38,542 nt of DNA. It comes from a virus. The stretch's first letter is position 1; every line of letters begins with the position of its first letter. The notes beneath the pieces are model-generated. The model was not told the origin of the DNA. It did no database searches and saw only the letters and a list, made by a program, of their open reading frames with translations. Shown piece by piece: positions 1 through 8,010 of the stretch. Both the position numbers and the translations under genes were made by a program. The DNA is taken from IMG/VR virus record IMGVR_UViG_3300042898_001537, positions 1-38,542 of that record. One strand, written 5' to 3'.

Positions 1-127
1 GGGGGGGTGGGGCCGCCGCTGTTTATATATATTGCACCGTAGCCAATGTGTGAACTTTTTAGAACCAGGCGTCCTGAGTGGGGGCAGCCAGTTTCTGCTG
101 TGAGTCAGTGTTTGGGCAAAAAGAATG
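1..127. repeat. Terminal direct repeat, left copy (circular contig overlap)
   Basis: These 127 bases are identical to positions 38416-38542. The perfect match, and the fact that the second copy ends exactly at the contig end, show that the assembly closes on itself. A length of 127 equals a k-mer size commonly used by assemblers, so this is most simply an assembly overlap rather than a biological terminal repeat. The unit genome would then be 38,415 bp, circular or circularly permuted. Confidence 0.95.
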
Positions 128-153
128 CAACCCATCGGAAGGATGGATTGCAT
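125..153 (+). other. Imperfect 12-bp hairpin in the leader
   Basis: The arms are ATGCAACCCATC (125-136) and GATGGATTGCAT (142-153) around a 5-base loop, with a single C/A mismatch. There is no T-run after it, so it does not look like an intrinsic terminator. It may be an RNA structure in the late 5' leader or a protein-binding site. Confidence 0.5.
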
Positions 154-346
154 ATTTAGGTGTACTGGTAAGACTGTCTGTTGTGTCTGGTGGAACCTTC
201 GCTGTTTGCTTCGGTTCCTGTGTCTGGTGAATCTGTTCACTGTGACCGCTCGTTGCACTCGCGGTGTAAAAGTGCCTTTACTAGCCGTGTCGCTTAGTCC
301 CGCCTAAGGGGGATGTCCTGATGCGGGACAGTTGCGGGTTGTTTGT

Positions 347-811
347 ATGAGTGCAAACGAAGCGGTTTCTTGGAAGGGCAGTAACGGCGGCGGTAAAGGT
401 TGGAACTGGGATAACCAGAGCAACTCTTGGATGATGCCTGATCTCCAGTCACAGTTTTTGGATTGGTTGTTGACTGATCCGAAAGATCCTGCGACTCGGG
501 TTGCGTGGGCGCAGGAGAATGGGGTTCATCCTGATTCTCCGAAACGGTGGAAGCGGGATAAACGGTTTCAGGAGGAGTGGGATCGTCGGGCCCGTGAGAA
601 AAACATCAGTGTTGACCGTGTCCAAAGTGTCGTAGACAGTCTGCACAAGGCGGCGGTTAACGGCGACGTTAAGGCAGCGAATTTGTATTTGCAGTACATC
701 GACCGTTTTACGCCGAAGCGGATTGTTCGCAATGAGGATGCGGAAACCAAGTCGTTGTCGGATGAGGATTTGTTGGCTGAACTTCAGTCGCTCACTAAGG
801 ATTGGGTTTGA
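347..811 (+). CDS. Putative terminase small subunit
   Basis: This 154-residue protein lies immediately ahead of the large terminase, the usual place for the DNA-recognition subunit of the packaging motor. The middle (about 45-85) is helical and basic, with a segment reading like a helix-turn-helix (VAWAQENGVHPDSPKRWKRD). A second helical region follows (about 90-125), and the C-terminus has the acidic SLSDEDLLAELQSL pattern often seen in small terminases, thought to contact the large subunit. An in-frame TTG at 332 would add five residues; ATG 347 is preferred, although neither has a strong ribosome site. The assignment rests on position and general features, not a diagnostic motif. Confidence 0.68.
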   Translation: MSANEAVSWKGSNGGGKGWNWDNQSNSWMMPDLQSQFLDWLLTDPKDPATRVAWAQENGVHPDSPKRWKRDKRFQEEWDRRAREKNISVDRVQSVVDSLHKAAVNGDVKAANLYLQYIDRFTPKRIVRNEDAETKSLSDEDLLAELQSLTKDWV

Positions 812-1044
812 GTGAACAGTCGTGGTGGCTAGTACTGCTGGCTTTTGAGGCTATTGGCCTGTGGGGTCAGTGGGTTGTGGGAACGAACCGATGGTGGGGG
901 TGGGGTGTGGTGATGCTGCACTCTGTCCCTTGGTTTGTTTTCTCCCTGGTTTACGGAAACTGGGGGGCGGCTTTGATGCCGCCTTTGTGGTGGTCGGTAA
1001 ACGGATGGAATCTCAGGAAGTGGCGTCGTAATGACAACTCGTGA
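808..1044 (+). CDS. Small Trp-rich membrane protein (PnuC-like fold possible)
   Basis: This 78-residue, very tryptophan-rich hydrophobic protein has about three membrane segments (roughly 7-24, 28-48 and 50-65) and a basic end (RKWRRND). The start is taken as TTG 808, whose TTGA overlaps the stop of the upstream gene. The end overlaps the large terminase start by 14 bases, so the three genes look translationally coupled. Many actinophages carry a similar small membrane protein near terminase that resembles half of a PnuC-type transporter; the GQWVVG and YGNWGAALMPPLWWSVNGWNLRKW pattern recalls that, but this is inference. A holin is another possibility, though a dedicated holin candidate sits at 21856. 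Confidence 0.7.
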   Translation: MSEQSWWLVLLAFEAIGLWGQWVVGTNRWWGWGVVMLHSVPWFVFSLVYGNWGAALMPPLWWSVNGWNLRKWRRNDNS

Positions 1045-2623
1045 ACGTCTGGTGGAGTTGAAACGGGAGTTGGAGTGGCGTAAATGCGTCAAAGACGAAG
1101 CCTATTTTCTGGAGAACTATTGGTATATCCAGAATCCTCGTGACGGTCGTGTCCTGTTTAGTTTGCGCCAGGCACAGCGGGAGGCGTTGGTTGAGTGGTC
1201 GAAGGAACGGTATTCGCTGACCCTGAAGGCCCGTCAGATTGGCTGGACAACCCTTGTGGCTGGACATCAGTTCTGGTTGGCGTATTTCACTGCCGATCAA
1301 AACATCATTGATATTTCCCGTACCGAACGGGAAGCAGTGCTACTGCTGAAGAAAACGAAATACGGCTTCAGGAATATGCCGAAGTGGATGCTGGAGCGTG
1401 GCCCTCAGTCCACGGTGGAGCATCAGCAGAAAATGGTGTTTGATAATGGTTCGCAGATCACATCAATGCCATCGGCCAGTGATCCTGCCCGTGGCGAGTC
1501 TGCCACGTTGATTGTTGTGGATGAGTGGGCGTTTCTTCCGAACCCTGAGGAAGCGTGGGCTTCTATCGAGCCTGTTGCCGATGTTGGTGGACGTATTATC
1601 GGGTTGTCTACTGCTAATGGCAGTGGCAACTTTTTTCATTCCATGTGGGTTGGGGCGGAAACCCGTACCAACCAGTTCTCACCAATGTTTTATCCGTGGT
1701 CCGCTAATGAAGACCGTGATGATGCTTGGTATGAGAACAAGAAACGGTCAATGACGAGTTGGCAGTTGGCGCAGGAATATCCGTCTGACCCTGAGTCTGC
1801 GTTTATCAAGTCTGGTCGAACCGTTTTTGATGTGGATGATCTGTTGCAAAAGATCATTCCCGAGGAACCGATGGTGGGTACGTTGGTTCAGAGGGGGGCG
1901 TTAAACAACTTTGATTGGCTACCGAACCATGACCGCAACGCCCTAGATCCTGTGTTGGTGTGGCAACTTCCCGATCCTCACAAGGCTTATGTGGTTGGCG
2001 CTGACGTTGCTGAAGGTTTGGACTGGGGCGACTACTCGGCTGCTCATGTGATCGAAGTTCAGTCGGGGGATGTTGTGGCCGAATGGCATGGGCATGTCCC
2101 TGCCGATTTGTTTGGTGAAGAAATATATAAACTTGCGACCTGGTACAACACTGCGTTGGTGGGGATTGAGTCAAACAATCATGGTTTAACGACCATCACA
2201 TCCCTTAGGCGGGCAGGGTATAAACGTATTTTCCGTCGCCGTCGTGTGAACTCCACCAAAGGCAATACTCCTACGACTGAGTACGGCTGGCATACCAACA
2301 AGTCTACGAAACCGTTGATGATTGATGAACTTGGTCGGGCGATCCGTGAGCAAGACATTTTTTTGCGGTGTGCGGGGACGTTGGGGGAGTTGCGGACTTA
2401 TGTTCGTGACGAGAAAGGGTCGATGGGAGGTTCACCTCACGATGACCGTGTGATGTCGCTGGCTATTGCAAACCAGATGCTTGGGTATGCGTTTGCTCCC
2501 GAGTACAAGGAGAAAAGCAATAACTACATGACGGTGGATTGGTGGGCTGGACTGAAACCTGAGGGGGATACTCCAGACACGGGTTGGAAGATCGGTGCCA
2601 GTTCTGTCCGTTCTCAACGCTAG
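1031..2623 (+). CDS. terL: Terminase large subunit
   Basis: This 530-residue protein is the ATP-driven DNA-packaging motor with nuclease. The ATPase domain shows a Walker A-like KARQIGWTT (66-74), a Walker B LIVVDEW with D164-E165 (160-166), and the coupling-motif region GLSTANGSG (191-199). The C-terminal RNase H-like nuclease shows GADVAEG with D325, VGIESNNHG with E380 and SPHDDRVMSLAIA with D471/D472, a normal acidic set. Length and domain order match the family. Translation starts at ATG 1031, inside the end of the upstream membrane gene, implying coupling. It is followed by a gap with paired hairpins (2604-2658). Confidence 0.96.
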   Translation: MTTRERLVELKRELEWRKCVKDEAYFLENYWYIQNPRDGRVLFSLRQAQREALVEWSKERYSLTLKARQIGWTTLVAGHQFWLAYFTADQNIIDISRTEREAVLLLKKTKYGFRNMPKWMLERGPQSTVEHQQKMVFDNGSQITSMPSASDPARGESATLIVVDEWAFLPNPEEAWASIEPVADVGGRIIGLSTANGSGNFFHSMWVGAETRTNQFSPMFYPWSANEDRDDAWYENKKRSMTSWQLAQEYPSDPESAFIKSGRTVFDVDDLLQKIIPEEPMVGTLVQRGALNNFDWLPNHDRNALDPVLVWQLPDPHKAYVVGADVAEGLDWGDYSAAHVIEVQSGDVVAEWHGHVPADLFGEEIYKLATWYNTALVGIESNNHGLTTITSLRRAGYKRIFRRRRVNSTKGNTPTTEYGWHTNKSTKPLMIDELGRAIREQDIFLRCAGTLGELRTYVRDEKGSMGGSPHDDRVMSLAIANQMLGYAFAPEYKEKSNNYMTVDWWAGLKPEGDTPDTGWKIGASSVRSQR

Positions 2624-2658
2624 GGCGGGACAGTTAAATCTTCTTACTAGGACTGTCC
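2604..2658 (+). other. Competing stem-loops after terL
   Basis: GGACAGT (2628-2634) can pair with ACTGTCC (2652-2658), giving a 7-bp stem, or with CTGTCC at 2604-2609 in the end of terL. The two hairpins exclude each other. No T-run follows, so an ordinary terminator is unlikely. A control point between packaging genes and the next cistron, or an RNase processing site, is possible. Confidence 0.45.
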
Positions 2659-2677
2659 TACGATTTTGGAGTTTTAA

Positions 2678-2908
2678 ATGGCTAAGGGTTCTTACAACAG
2701 TGTCGGCGCGGGTGAAACCCCGAAACTCGGTATGTGCAAGTCAATCGAGATGGAGTCACGTCCTGGTGGCGCACAGGACTTCAAGTCTGTGAAGGTGACC
2801 TCTGATCTTCCCAAGGTTGCTCGTTCGGGCGGCTACGGCAAAGACATGGGCAAAGTTCCTGCTTCAGCCCCCAAGGCTGCACGTCCAGGTGGAGCGCAAG
2901 GAATCTAG
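2678..2908 (+). CDS. Small hypothetical protein with repeated (A/S)R-x-GG motifs
   Basis: This 76-residue protein is of unknown function. It is Gly/Ser/Lys-rich and low in hydrophobics, so it is probably largely unstructured. The motif SRPGGAQ (about 29-35) recurs as ARSGGYG and ARPGGAQ (about 49 and 69). The start ATG 2678 follows TTTTGGAG with good spacing. Its stop overlaps the GTG of the next gene, so the two are coupled. The position between terminase and portal suggests a small virion or assembly protein, but no family was recognised. Confidence 0.72.
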   Translation: MAKGSYNSVGAGETPKLGMCKSIEMESRPGGAQDFKSVKVTSDLPKVARSGGYGKDMGKVPASAPKAARPGGAQGI

Positions 2909-3108
2909 TGTCAACGCACTCCTATGGGGGGTGCATTGCTCAACCGCATCCTTGTTTCGCCTGCAAGATGAAGTATTGGCGTGAGGACGGTATCCCTGGG
3001 CTTGCGCTTCCAGACCACGATCACTGGAACGGTCCAACCCTCAGGGAACGGATCGACGCAACGCTGACTTCAGCGCGTGCCAACGGCTACGAACCAGAAC
3101 GTTGTTAG
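2908..3108 (+). CDS. Small Cys-containing protein, possibly zinc-binding
   Basis: This 66-residue protein starts at GTG 2908, which shares a base with the stop of the preceding gene; AAGGA sits just upstream. Near the N-terminus it has C9 and an HPCFACK segment (C16, C19), which with nearby histidines could bind a metal. The C-terminal half (about 42-60) reads as a helix (LRERIDATLTSARANG). The portal start follows five bases later. The function is unknown. Confidence 0.68.
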   Translation: MSTHSYGGCIAQPHPCFACKMKYWREDGIPGLALPDHDHWNGPTLRERIDATLTSARANGYEPERC

Positions 3109-3112
3109 TTTG

Positions 3113-5170
3113 ATGGCAAAACTCAGTAAAGCCGAACGCCTTAAGCGTTACCGTAACCGTCTAAATCATGCGAAACGTTGGCGTGAAGAACAGGGTTACG
3201 ACCAGACGTGGAATCGGATGCTGGACCTGTACAAAGGCAAGCATTTTCCCCCAGGCATGGATGACGAAGATCGCATTGCGATCAATATTGCGTTTTCTAC
3301 TATCAACGTAATCTTTCCTTCAATTACGGTGAATCATCCTGGCATTGAAGTTATGGCTAATCGAGTTGAGGACGAGGATCGTGCGATTATTTCGCAGGCC
3401 GTCATCAACTATTGGTGGCGTCACTATGATTTTCGTGCGCCGTTCCGCCGAGCCGCCAAGGACTTCCTTACGGTCGGTCATGGTTGGATCAAAGTTGGTT
3501 ACAAGTTTGAGGAAAAGTCTGCTGAACTGAGTTATGACGAAAAGTCTGCTCAGGAGCAGGAGATGATTGCTCAAGCGGACAGTTATGCAATGTTGAATCC
3601 TGATATGGCGGCGGAAACGCCGACTGATGAGGAAATCTCTGCAAACATTCCTGCCACAAAATCTGTTGTTGTTGAAGATCGTCCCACGTTGGAACGTGTC
3701 AGCCCGTTCGACATGTACGTTGACCCCGAAGCGACGTGTATGGACGATGCCCGTTGGATTGCCCAACGCATTATCCGTCCGATTGAAGATGTTCGCAGTG
3801 ATCCACGGTACAACTACAAGGCACGTCGATCCACGAAGGCTGATGCTGTCATTTCTTCTGACTGGCTGAGTCCAGATCAGAAACGCAAAATGGATGGTGA
3901 CATTGATCGTGTCACCGTCTGGGAATATTACGATCTAGTTCACGACTGCATGTGCGTGTTCGCTGAGGGCGCAGACGACTTTCTGATTGATCCTCGCAGT
4001 ATGCCCTATGCGTTTGGGCATCCCTACGAGTTCATTGCGAACTATGACGTTCCTGATGAGTTTTACCCAATCGGTGATTTGGAGATGGTTGAGGCTCCTC
4101 AGCAGGAACTCAACAAGACTCGTTCACAGATGATGAACCATCGTAAAAAGTATGGTCGCAAATATCTGTATCGTGCGTCTGCATTGGGCCCTGAAGGTCG
4201 TCAAGGCTTGGAGTCCAACGAGGACAACATTGCTATTGAGGTAATTGACGACAATCAGCCGTTGCAGGATGTGATTATGCCTGTACCGATCACGCCGATG
4301 GCGGGGGATCTGTACCAGTACAGCCAAATCATTGAAGCCGACATGGACAAAGTTTCGGGTGTAAACGAATATGCCCGAGGTTCAACCCCTGAGGTGCGTC
4401 GTACCGCCACTGAAGCGGCGATGATTCAGGATGCTTCTAACGCCAGGTCCACGGACAAGTTGGCGTTGATTGAACTTGCGATTGGCAGTATCGCCCGCAA
4501 GGTGTTGCAACTTGCTCAGCAGTACATGACAGGCCAGCAGGCTGCACGCATTGTAGGGGCTGAAGGTCAGCAGTTCTGGTTTGAGTACACCCATGAGGAC
4601 ATTGAAGGCGAATTCGATTTCATTGTTGAGGGTGGTTCAACTCAGCCGAACAACGAAACGCAACGTCGCCAGCAGGCTGTAGCGATGATGAACTCACTGG
4701 CCCCGTTGGTGGGAACAGTCATTGACCCCGCCGCATTGGCTAAACATGTGTTGCAACACGGTTTTGGTGTCAAGTCTCCTGGCAAGTTCCTTATGCAACA
4801 GCAACCCCCCGCTCCTGTGCCTGGTGATCCAAACGCAATGCCACCTCAGGGCGGTGAACCGCCGATGCAAGGTAACCCTGGTGTTGGTGTTGATGCGCCA
4901 CAAGCGAATCCGCAAGACATCTTGGCTGCACAGCAGGCAGGTGGAATGGACGCTGCTGGTTTAGGTGGCCCTCAGTCGCCAATGCCGATGGGCGGTGGTG
5001 GAATGCAAATGCCACCAGAGCAAATGCCTATTCCTATGGGTGGTGACCCAATGAGCGCAGGATCTATGCCGATGGGTGGAGCGCCGACTGGTTTGGAAGA
5101 TGTTCCTCTTGAAGTGTTGATGCAGTTACAACAGCAGATGGCTGGTCAGCAACAGCAGCAGCCCGTCTAG
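3113..5170 (+). CDS. Portal protein
   Basis: At 685 residues this is the dodecameric DNA gate at the capsid vertex. Its order after terminase, and segments such as RVSPFDMYVDPEA followed by DARWIAQR and IIRPIEDV, are characteristic of portals of podovirus/P22-like type. A helical stem/crown region (about 335-480) contains ARGSTPEVRRTATEA, a conserved-looking portal segment. The last 120 or so residues are a Gln/Met/Gly/Pro-rich low-complexity tail ending in glutamine runs; this is unusual and probably disordered. ATG 3113 is chosen because it lies five bases after the upstream stop; a GTG at 3077 would add 12 residues inside the previous gene. Confidence 0.92.
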   Translation: MAKLSKAERLKRYRNRLNHAKRWREEQGYDQTWNRMLDLYKGKHFPPGMDDEDRIAINIAFSTINVIFPSITVNHPGIEVMANRVEDEDRAIISQAVINYWWRHYDFRAPFRRAAKDFLTVGHGWIKVGYKFEEKSAELSYDEKSAQEQEMIAQADSYAMLNPDMAAETPTDEEISANIPATKSVVVEDRPTLERVSPFDMYVDPEATCMDDARWIAQRIIRPIEDVRSDPRYNYKARRSTKADAVISSDWLSPDQKRKMDGDIDRVTVWEYYDLVHDCMCVFAEGADDFLIDPRSMPYAFGHPYEFIANYDVPDEFYPIGDLEMVEAPQQELNKTRSQMMNHRKKYGRKYLYRASALGPEGRQGLESNEDNIAIEVIDDNQPLQDVIMPVPITPMAGDLYQYSQIIEADMDKVSGVNEYARGSTPEVRRTATEAAMIQDASNARSTDKLALIELAIGSIARKVLQLAQQYMTGQQAARIVGAEGQQFWFEYTHEDIEGEFDFIVEGGSTQPNNETQRRQQAVAMMNSLAPLVGTVIDPAALAKHVLQHGFGVKSPGKFLMQQQPPAPVPGDPNAMPPQGGEPPMQGNPGVGVDAPQANPQDILAAQQAGGMDAAGLGGPQSPMPMGGGGMQMPPEQMPIPMGGDPMSAGSMPMGGAPTGLEDVPLEVLMQLQQQMAGQQQQQPV

Positions 5171-5192
5171 GCGGGACACACATATCTAACTC

Positions 5193-5231
5193 TTAGGGAA
5201 CAACCTGCGAGATACGCACGACTCCCTAGGA
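5193..5231 (+). other. Hairpin covering the scaffold ribosome site
   Basis: The left arm TCTTAGGGA (5191-5199) can pair with TCCCTAGGA (5223-5231), 9 bp with one G-U pair and a 23-base loop. The right arm contains the TAGGA ribosome site immediately before ATG 5232/5235. Folding would hide that site, suggesting control of scaffold translation. Confidence 0.45.
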
Positions 5232-6032
5232 ATGATGACTGATACATCTGACGCCGATTATTCGGCGGTAGGGGAATCGGACTTTGTTTCTGAAGGACTG
5301 GGAGACGCTACGAGTTTCGACTCGGAAGTAACCAGCACACCTGATGAGGCATTTGATTCGGTTCCTGACGGTTCTTTCACGGAATCGGCTGAGCCCATTG
5401 AGTCCATTTTTGAACTTGATGGAACACCGATCACCCTTGATGAAGCCCGAAACGGTTACCTACGTCAAGCGGACTATACCCGCAAGACACAGGAACTGGC
5501 CGAAATGCGGACTCGCCTAGCGGAAGCAGAAGCGATCACCGCAGCGTTACAACAAGATCCAACTGGAACACTGCAAGCACTTCAAGAAGCGTTTGGTGTG
5601 AACCAGAACCATGAGGCAGACCCGTTTGCCGACATGGACCCTGATCTTGCTCGCATCGCTGTGTTGGAGCAGAAGTTTGCCGCTCAGGAGCAGGCCGCAA
5701 CCCAGGCGCAAATCGAAAACGAACTGGATTCACTGCACAGCGACTTCGGGGATTTCGATAACCAAATTTTGTTTGCTCACGCAATCAAAGGTGGTTTCCC
5801 TAATCTTCGGGCTGCTTATGCAGACATGAATTTCACTTCGCTGCAAACACAGTTGGAGTCTCTGCGGAGTCAACAGCAGCAGGAGCAGCAACGGATCGAC
5901 GCTAAGCGTCAAGCCGCAAGTGTTGTTCATTCAGGTTCTAGTCGTGCTGGAACAACTGTCCCTGCACAACCTGAACAATACGGTTCCCTTCGTGACGCTT
6001 ACCTGGCCGCAAAGAAAGCGTTGGGCGTTTAA
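5232..6032 (+). CDS. Capsid scaffolding protein
   Basis: This 266-residue acidic protein lies directly upstream of the major capsid gene, the usual place for the scaffold that shapes the procapsid and is then released. The N-terminal 60 residues are Asp/Glu/Ser/Thr-rich and likely disordered. The segment LDEARNGYLRQADYTRKTQE (about 74-93) is typical of phage scaffold/assembly proteins, and long coiled-coil helices follow (about 88-110 and 150-230, Gln-rich). The C-terminus (YGSLRDAYLAAKKALG) is a short basic helix, as expected for the coat-binding end. ATG 5232 or 5235 could be used; both follow TAGGA closely. Confidence 0.85.
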   Translation: MMTDTSDADYSAVGESDFVSEGLGDATSFDSEVTSTPDEAFDSVPDGSFTESAEPIESIFELDGTPITLDEARNGYLRQADYTRKTQELAEMRTRLAEAEAITAALQQDPTGTLQALQEAFGVNQNHEADPFADMDPDLARIAVLEQKFAAQEQAATQAQIENELDSLHSDFGDFDNQILFAHAIKGGFPNLRAAYADMNFTSLQTQLESLRSQQQQEQQRIDAKRQAASVVHSGSSRAGTTVPAQPEQYGSLRDAYLAAKKALGV

Positions 6033-6059
6033 GCCCATTTAACCTAGGAGATTCCCGAA

Positions 6060-7004
6060 ATGCCTAATGTCAATTACGACACAATCCTGAGTACCACTTT
6101 GGCGAACCACATGCCAAAGTTGGTCGATAACGTGTTTTCAGCACGTCCGTTTGTTTACTTCCTGAAGCAAGCAGGACAGGTTCGTACCATCTCTGGTGGT
6201 TCGAAGATTGTTCTTCCGCTTCTTTACGGACAGAACGGTACTGCTGCGTCTTACTCAGCGTATGACACGATCACCACGACTCCGCAGACTGGTATCACCG
6301 CTGCCGAGTACAACTGGAAGCAGTATGCCGCTTCGATCACCATTTCTGGTATTGAAGAAGCACAGAACAACAGCGAAGAACAGATCATTGATCTTCTTGA
6401 AGCCAAGACGTTCCAGGCTGAAGAAACCATCACTGAAAAGTTTGACCAAATGTTCATCACTGGTGATGGCACTGGCAACAGTGGCAAGGATTGGCTTGGT
6501 CTTGCCAAGTTGGTCAAGGATTCGTCCTCAACCAACATCGGTGGCATCGATCAGACGACCGATACTTGGTGGGCCCCTGGCCACAAGAACACGACTGCTG
6601 GCGCTCTTACGCTCGCTCAGATGCGTACTGCGTACAACACCGTTTCAGTTGGCAACGACCAGCCAAACGTGATCCTTACGACCCGTACCCTCTTTGAGAA
6701 GTATGAGGATCTTCTTCAGCCACAGGAGCGTTTCATGGACTCCAAGACCGCTGATGGTGGATTCCAGAACCTTCTGTTCAAGGGTGCGCCAATCGTTTAT
6801 GACAACTACGTCACGGCTGGCGACATGTTCTTCCTTAACACGAAGTACATCCGTCTTGTCGGTCACTCGGACACTTGGTTCAAGCCAACCCCGTTTGTTC
6901 GTCCCAACAACCAGGATGCTCGTTACGCACAGATCCTGTGTTACGGCGAACTCACAATCAGCAACCGCGCACGCCAAGGTGTTCTTACCGCTAAGACCGC
7001 CTGA
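6060..7004 (+). CDS. Major capsid protein
   Basis: This 314-residue protein follows the scaffold and is preceded by a strong ribosome site (TAGGAG, nine bases before ATG). The sequence shows the pattern of HK97-fold coats: an N-terminal arm (about 1-40), a beta-rich E-loop region (TISGGSKIVLPLLYG, about 44-58), a spine helix rich in Glu (NNSEEQIIDLLEAKTF, about 104-119), the FDQMFITGDGTGNSG segment (about 128-142), and a C-terminal beta domain with YVTAGDMFFLNTKYIRLV. It is not fused to a protease. A hairpin terminator follows 23 bases after the stop. Confidence 0.93.
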   Translation: MPNVNYDTILSTTLANHMPKLVDNVFSARPFVYFLKQAGQVRTISGGSKIVLPLLYGQNGTAASYSAYDTITTTPQTGITAAEYNWKQYAASITISGIEEAQNNSEEQIIDLLEAKTFQAEETITEKFDQMFITGDGTGNSGKDWLGLAKLVKDSSSTNIGGIDQTTDTWWAPGHKNTTAGALTLAQMRTAYNTVSVGNDQPNVILTTRTLFEKYEDLLQPQERFMDSKTADGGFQNLLFKGAPIVYDNYVTAGDMFFLNTKYIRLVGHSDTWFKPTPFVRPNNQDARYAQILCYGELTISNRARQGVLTAKTA

Positions 7005-7027
7005 TAGCAGCGCAATCAGCATGAGTT

Positions 7028-7057
7028 ACGGGGCGGGGGTTTCGGCCCTCGCCCCGT
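7028..7057 (+). terminator. Hairpin terminator after the major capsid gene
   Basis: ACGGGGCGGGGG (7028-7039) pairs with CCCTCGCCCCGT (7046-7057) over 12 bp with one G-T pair and a TTTCGG loop, followed by TTCGTT. This is a strong GC-rich stem with a weak T-tract. It probably causes partial termination so that capsid mRNA is more abundant than downstream tail mRNA. Confidence 0.75.
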
Positions 7058-7087
7058 TTCGTTCCACAAACCTTTTCGGGAGTTTCT

Positions 7088-7336
7088 GTGAGTCAATTAG
7101 CAGTCAGTTACGGTGCAAATGCTGTACCAGCAATGGGCGGCACAACTGACTCGTCCCGAGTCAAATTCCAAAACGCTGCTGTCCCCGCAATCGGCTCAGG
7201 GTCATCGCTGCCGACAGTTGTGCAGGTAGTCGGTGGCTGTGCAGACACCAACAAGGCGGGCGATCCCTGTGGGGCACGACCCGCCAAAGGCACTGAATGG
7301 TGTGTCGGGCATCTTCGTTCTCGGGGTGAACTGTAA
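7088..7336 (+). CDS. Small protein with a C-terminal zinc-knuckle-like motif
   Basis: This 82-residue protein has a GTG start at 7088 after GGGAG. The N-terminal half is Ala/Val/Gly/Ser-rich. The C-terminal half carries the pattern GGCADTNKAGDPCGA then WCVGH, that is Cys-x8-Cys-x10ish-Cys-x2-His. This spacing occurs in small zinc-binding modules of phage and bacterial proteins, so metal binding is likely. Its stop shares a base with the ATG of the adaptor gene. Placement after the capsid suggests a head decoration or completion protein, but that is inference. Confidence 0.7.
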   Translation: MSQLAVSYGANAVPAMGGTTDSSRVKFQNAAVPAIGSGSSLPTVVQVVGGCADTNKAGDPCGARPAKGTEWCVGHLRSRGEL

Positions 7337-8010
7337 TGGCATACACGTTGGATCAAATGCGAATCTATGTGCGTCAGCACTTGGATTTGGATGAATCTGA
7401 AATCCCCAACGAGTTACTTGACGTGTGGGCCAGAGACGCTTCAATTAAAATTTCTCGCACCCGCAAACGCTGGCCGTTTTTTGAAACCTCATGGGTTCTT
7501 ACGACAGTTGCGGGGCAACAGGACTACAGCCTTTCGGCTCTTAGCCCAACTCCCGACGAAATTGTTTCTGTTGTTCGTGATGATCGCCGTCTGGCCTTTA
7601 TGGGTCGTGACGAAGCCGAGGCTGCGTATCTCCCGTACCAAACCTCAACAGGGTTTGTGACTTTCTACAACGTTTGGGGTGACAATCTGCGTCTGTACCC
7701 AACACCCGACATGGCTGACACGCTGCATTTGCGTGGCTATCGCAAAGTCAATGATTGGGTTGCTGGAGGCGCTGGTGCATACCCTGACTTCCCGACCGAT
7801 TTCCATGACGCTATCCGTCTGTATCTGGTCGGTATGGCGTATTTGCAGCAGGAAGATCCTGAGATGGCAGGACAGTTCATTAATGCGTTCAGCGCTGAAA
7901 TGGACCTGTTGAAAAAGCAGTATGGCGATGCGCCTGGGGCTTATCCCCTTGTGCTTGGTGGGGGACCGCGTGTTCATCAAACAGGCCGCTTGCGTTTCCC
8001 GTTTGATTGA
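7336..8010 (+). CDS. Head-tail adaptor (P22 gp4 / tail tubular A-like)
   Basis: This 224-residue protein sits between capsid and nozzle genes. It opens with helices (TLDQMRIYVRQHLDLDE, then NELLDVWARDASIKISR) followed by KRWPFFETSW, a pattern common in podovirus adaptor proteins. A beta-rich middle (about 50-130, including NLRLYPTPDMADTLHLRGYRK) and C-terminal helices (about 145-195, with FHDAIRLYLVGMAYL) complete the usual architecture. The ring it forms would sit under the portal. ATG 7336 overlaps the preceding TAA (TAATG). Confidence 0.78.
   Translation: MAYTLDQMRIYVRQHLDLDESEIPNELLDVWARDASIKISRTRKRWPFFETSWVLTTVAGQQDYSLSALSPTPDEIVSVVRDDRRLAFMGRDEAEAAYLPYQTSTGFVTFYNVWGDNLRLYPTPDMADTLHLRGYRKVNDWVAGGAGAYPDFPTDFHDAIRLYLVGMAYLQQEDPEMAGQFINAFSAEMDLLKKQYGDAPGAYPLVLGGGPRVHQTGRLRFPFD

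Larger units (their letters stand above)
1..346. other. Non-coding leader upstream of the late operon
   Basis: No convincing gene lies here. Joined through the circle to 38079-38415 it forms the divergent control region between early (minus) and late (plus) genes. It holds the end of a G-rich run (1-12), an AT-rich stretch at 22-33, a 12-bp imperfect hairpin at 125-153, an 11-bp direct repeat (182-192 and 219-229) around a GGAACC/GGTTCC inverted repeat, and an inverted repeat GTCCCGC (297-303) / GCGGGAC (323-329) just before the first gene. I could not find a good sigma-70 promoter on the plus strand, so the late promoter may need a phage or host factor. A packaging site or origin could lie here, but nothing proves it. 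Confidence 0.6.

Noticed and set aside
1-127. True biological direct terminal repeat
   Set aside because: The length equals a common assembly k-mer and the contig ends are exact, so an assembly overlap is simpler; read coverage would decide.
125-307. A 60-codon plus-strand frame starting in the leader
   Set aside because: Composition is Cys/Leu/Arg-rich like translated noise, it lies over a hairpin and direct repeats, and there is no ribosome site.
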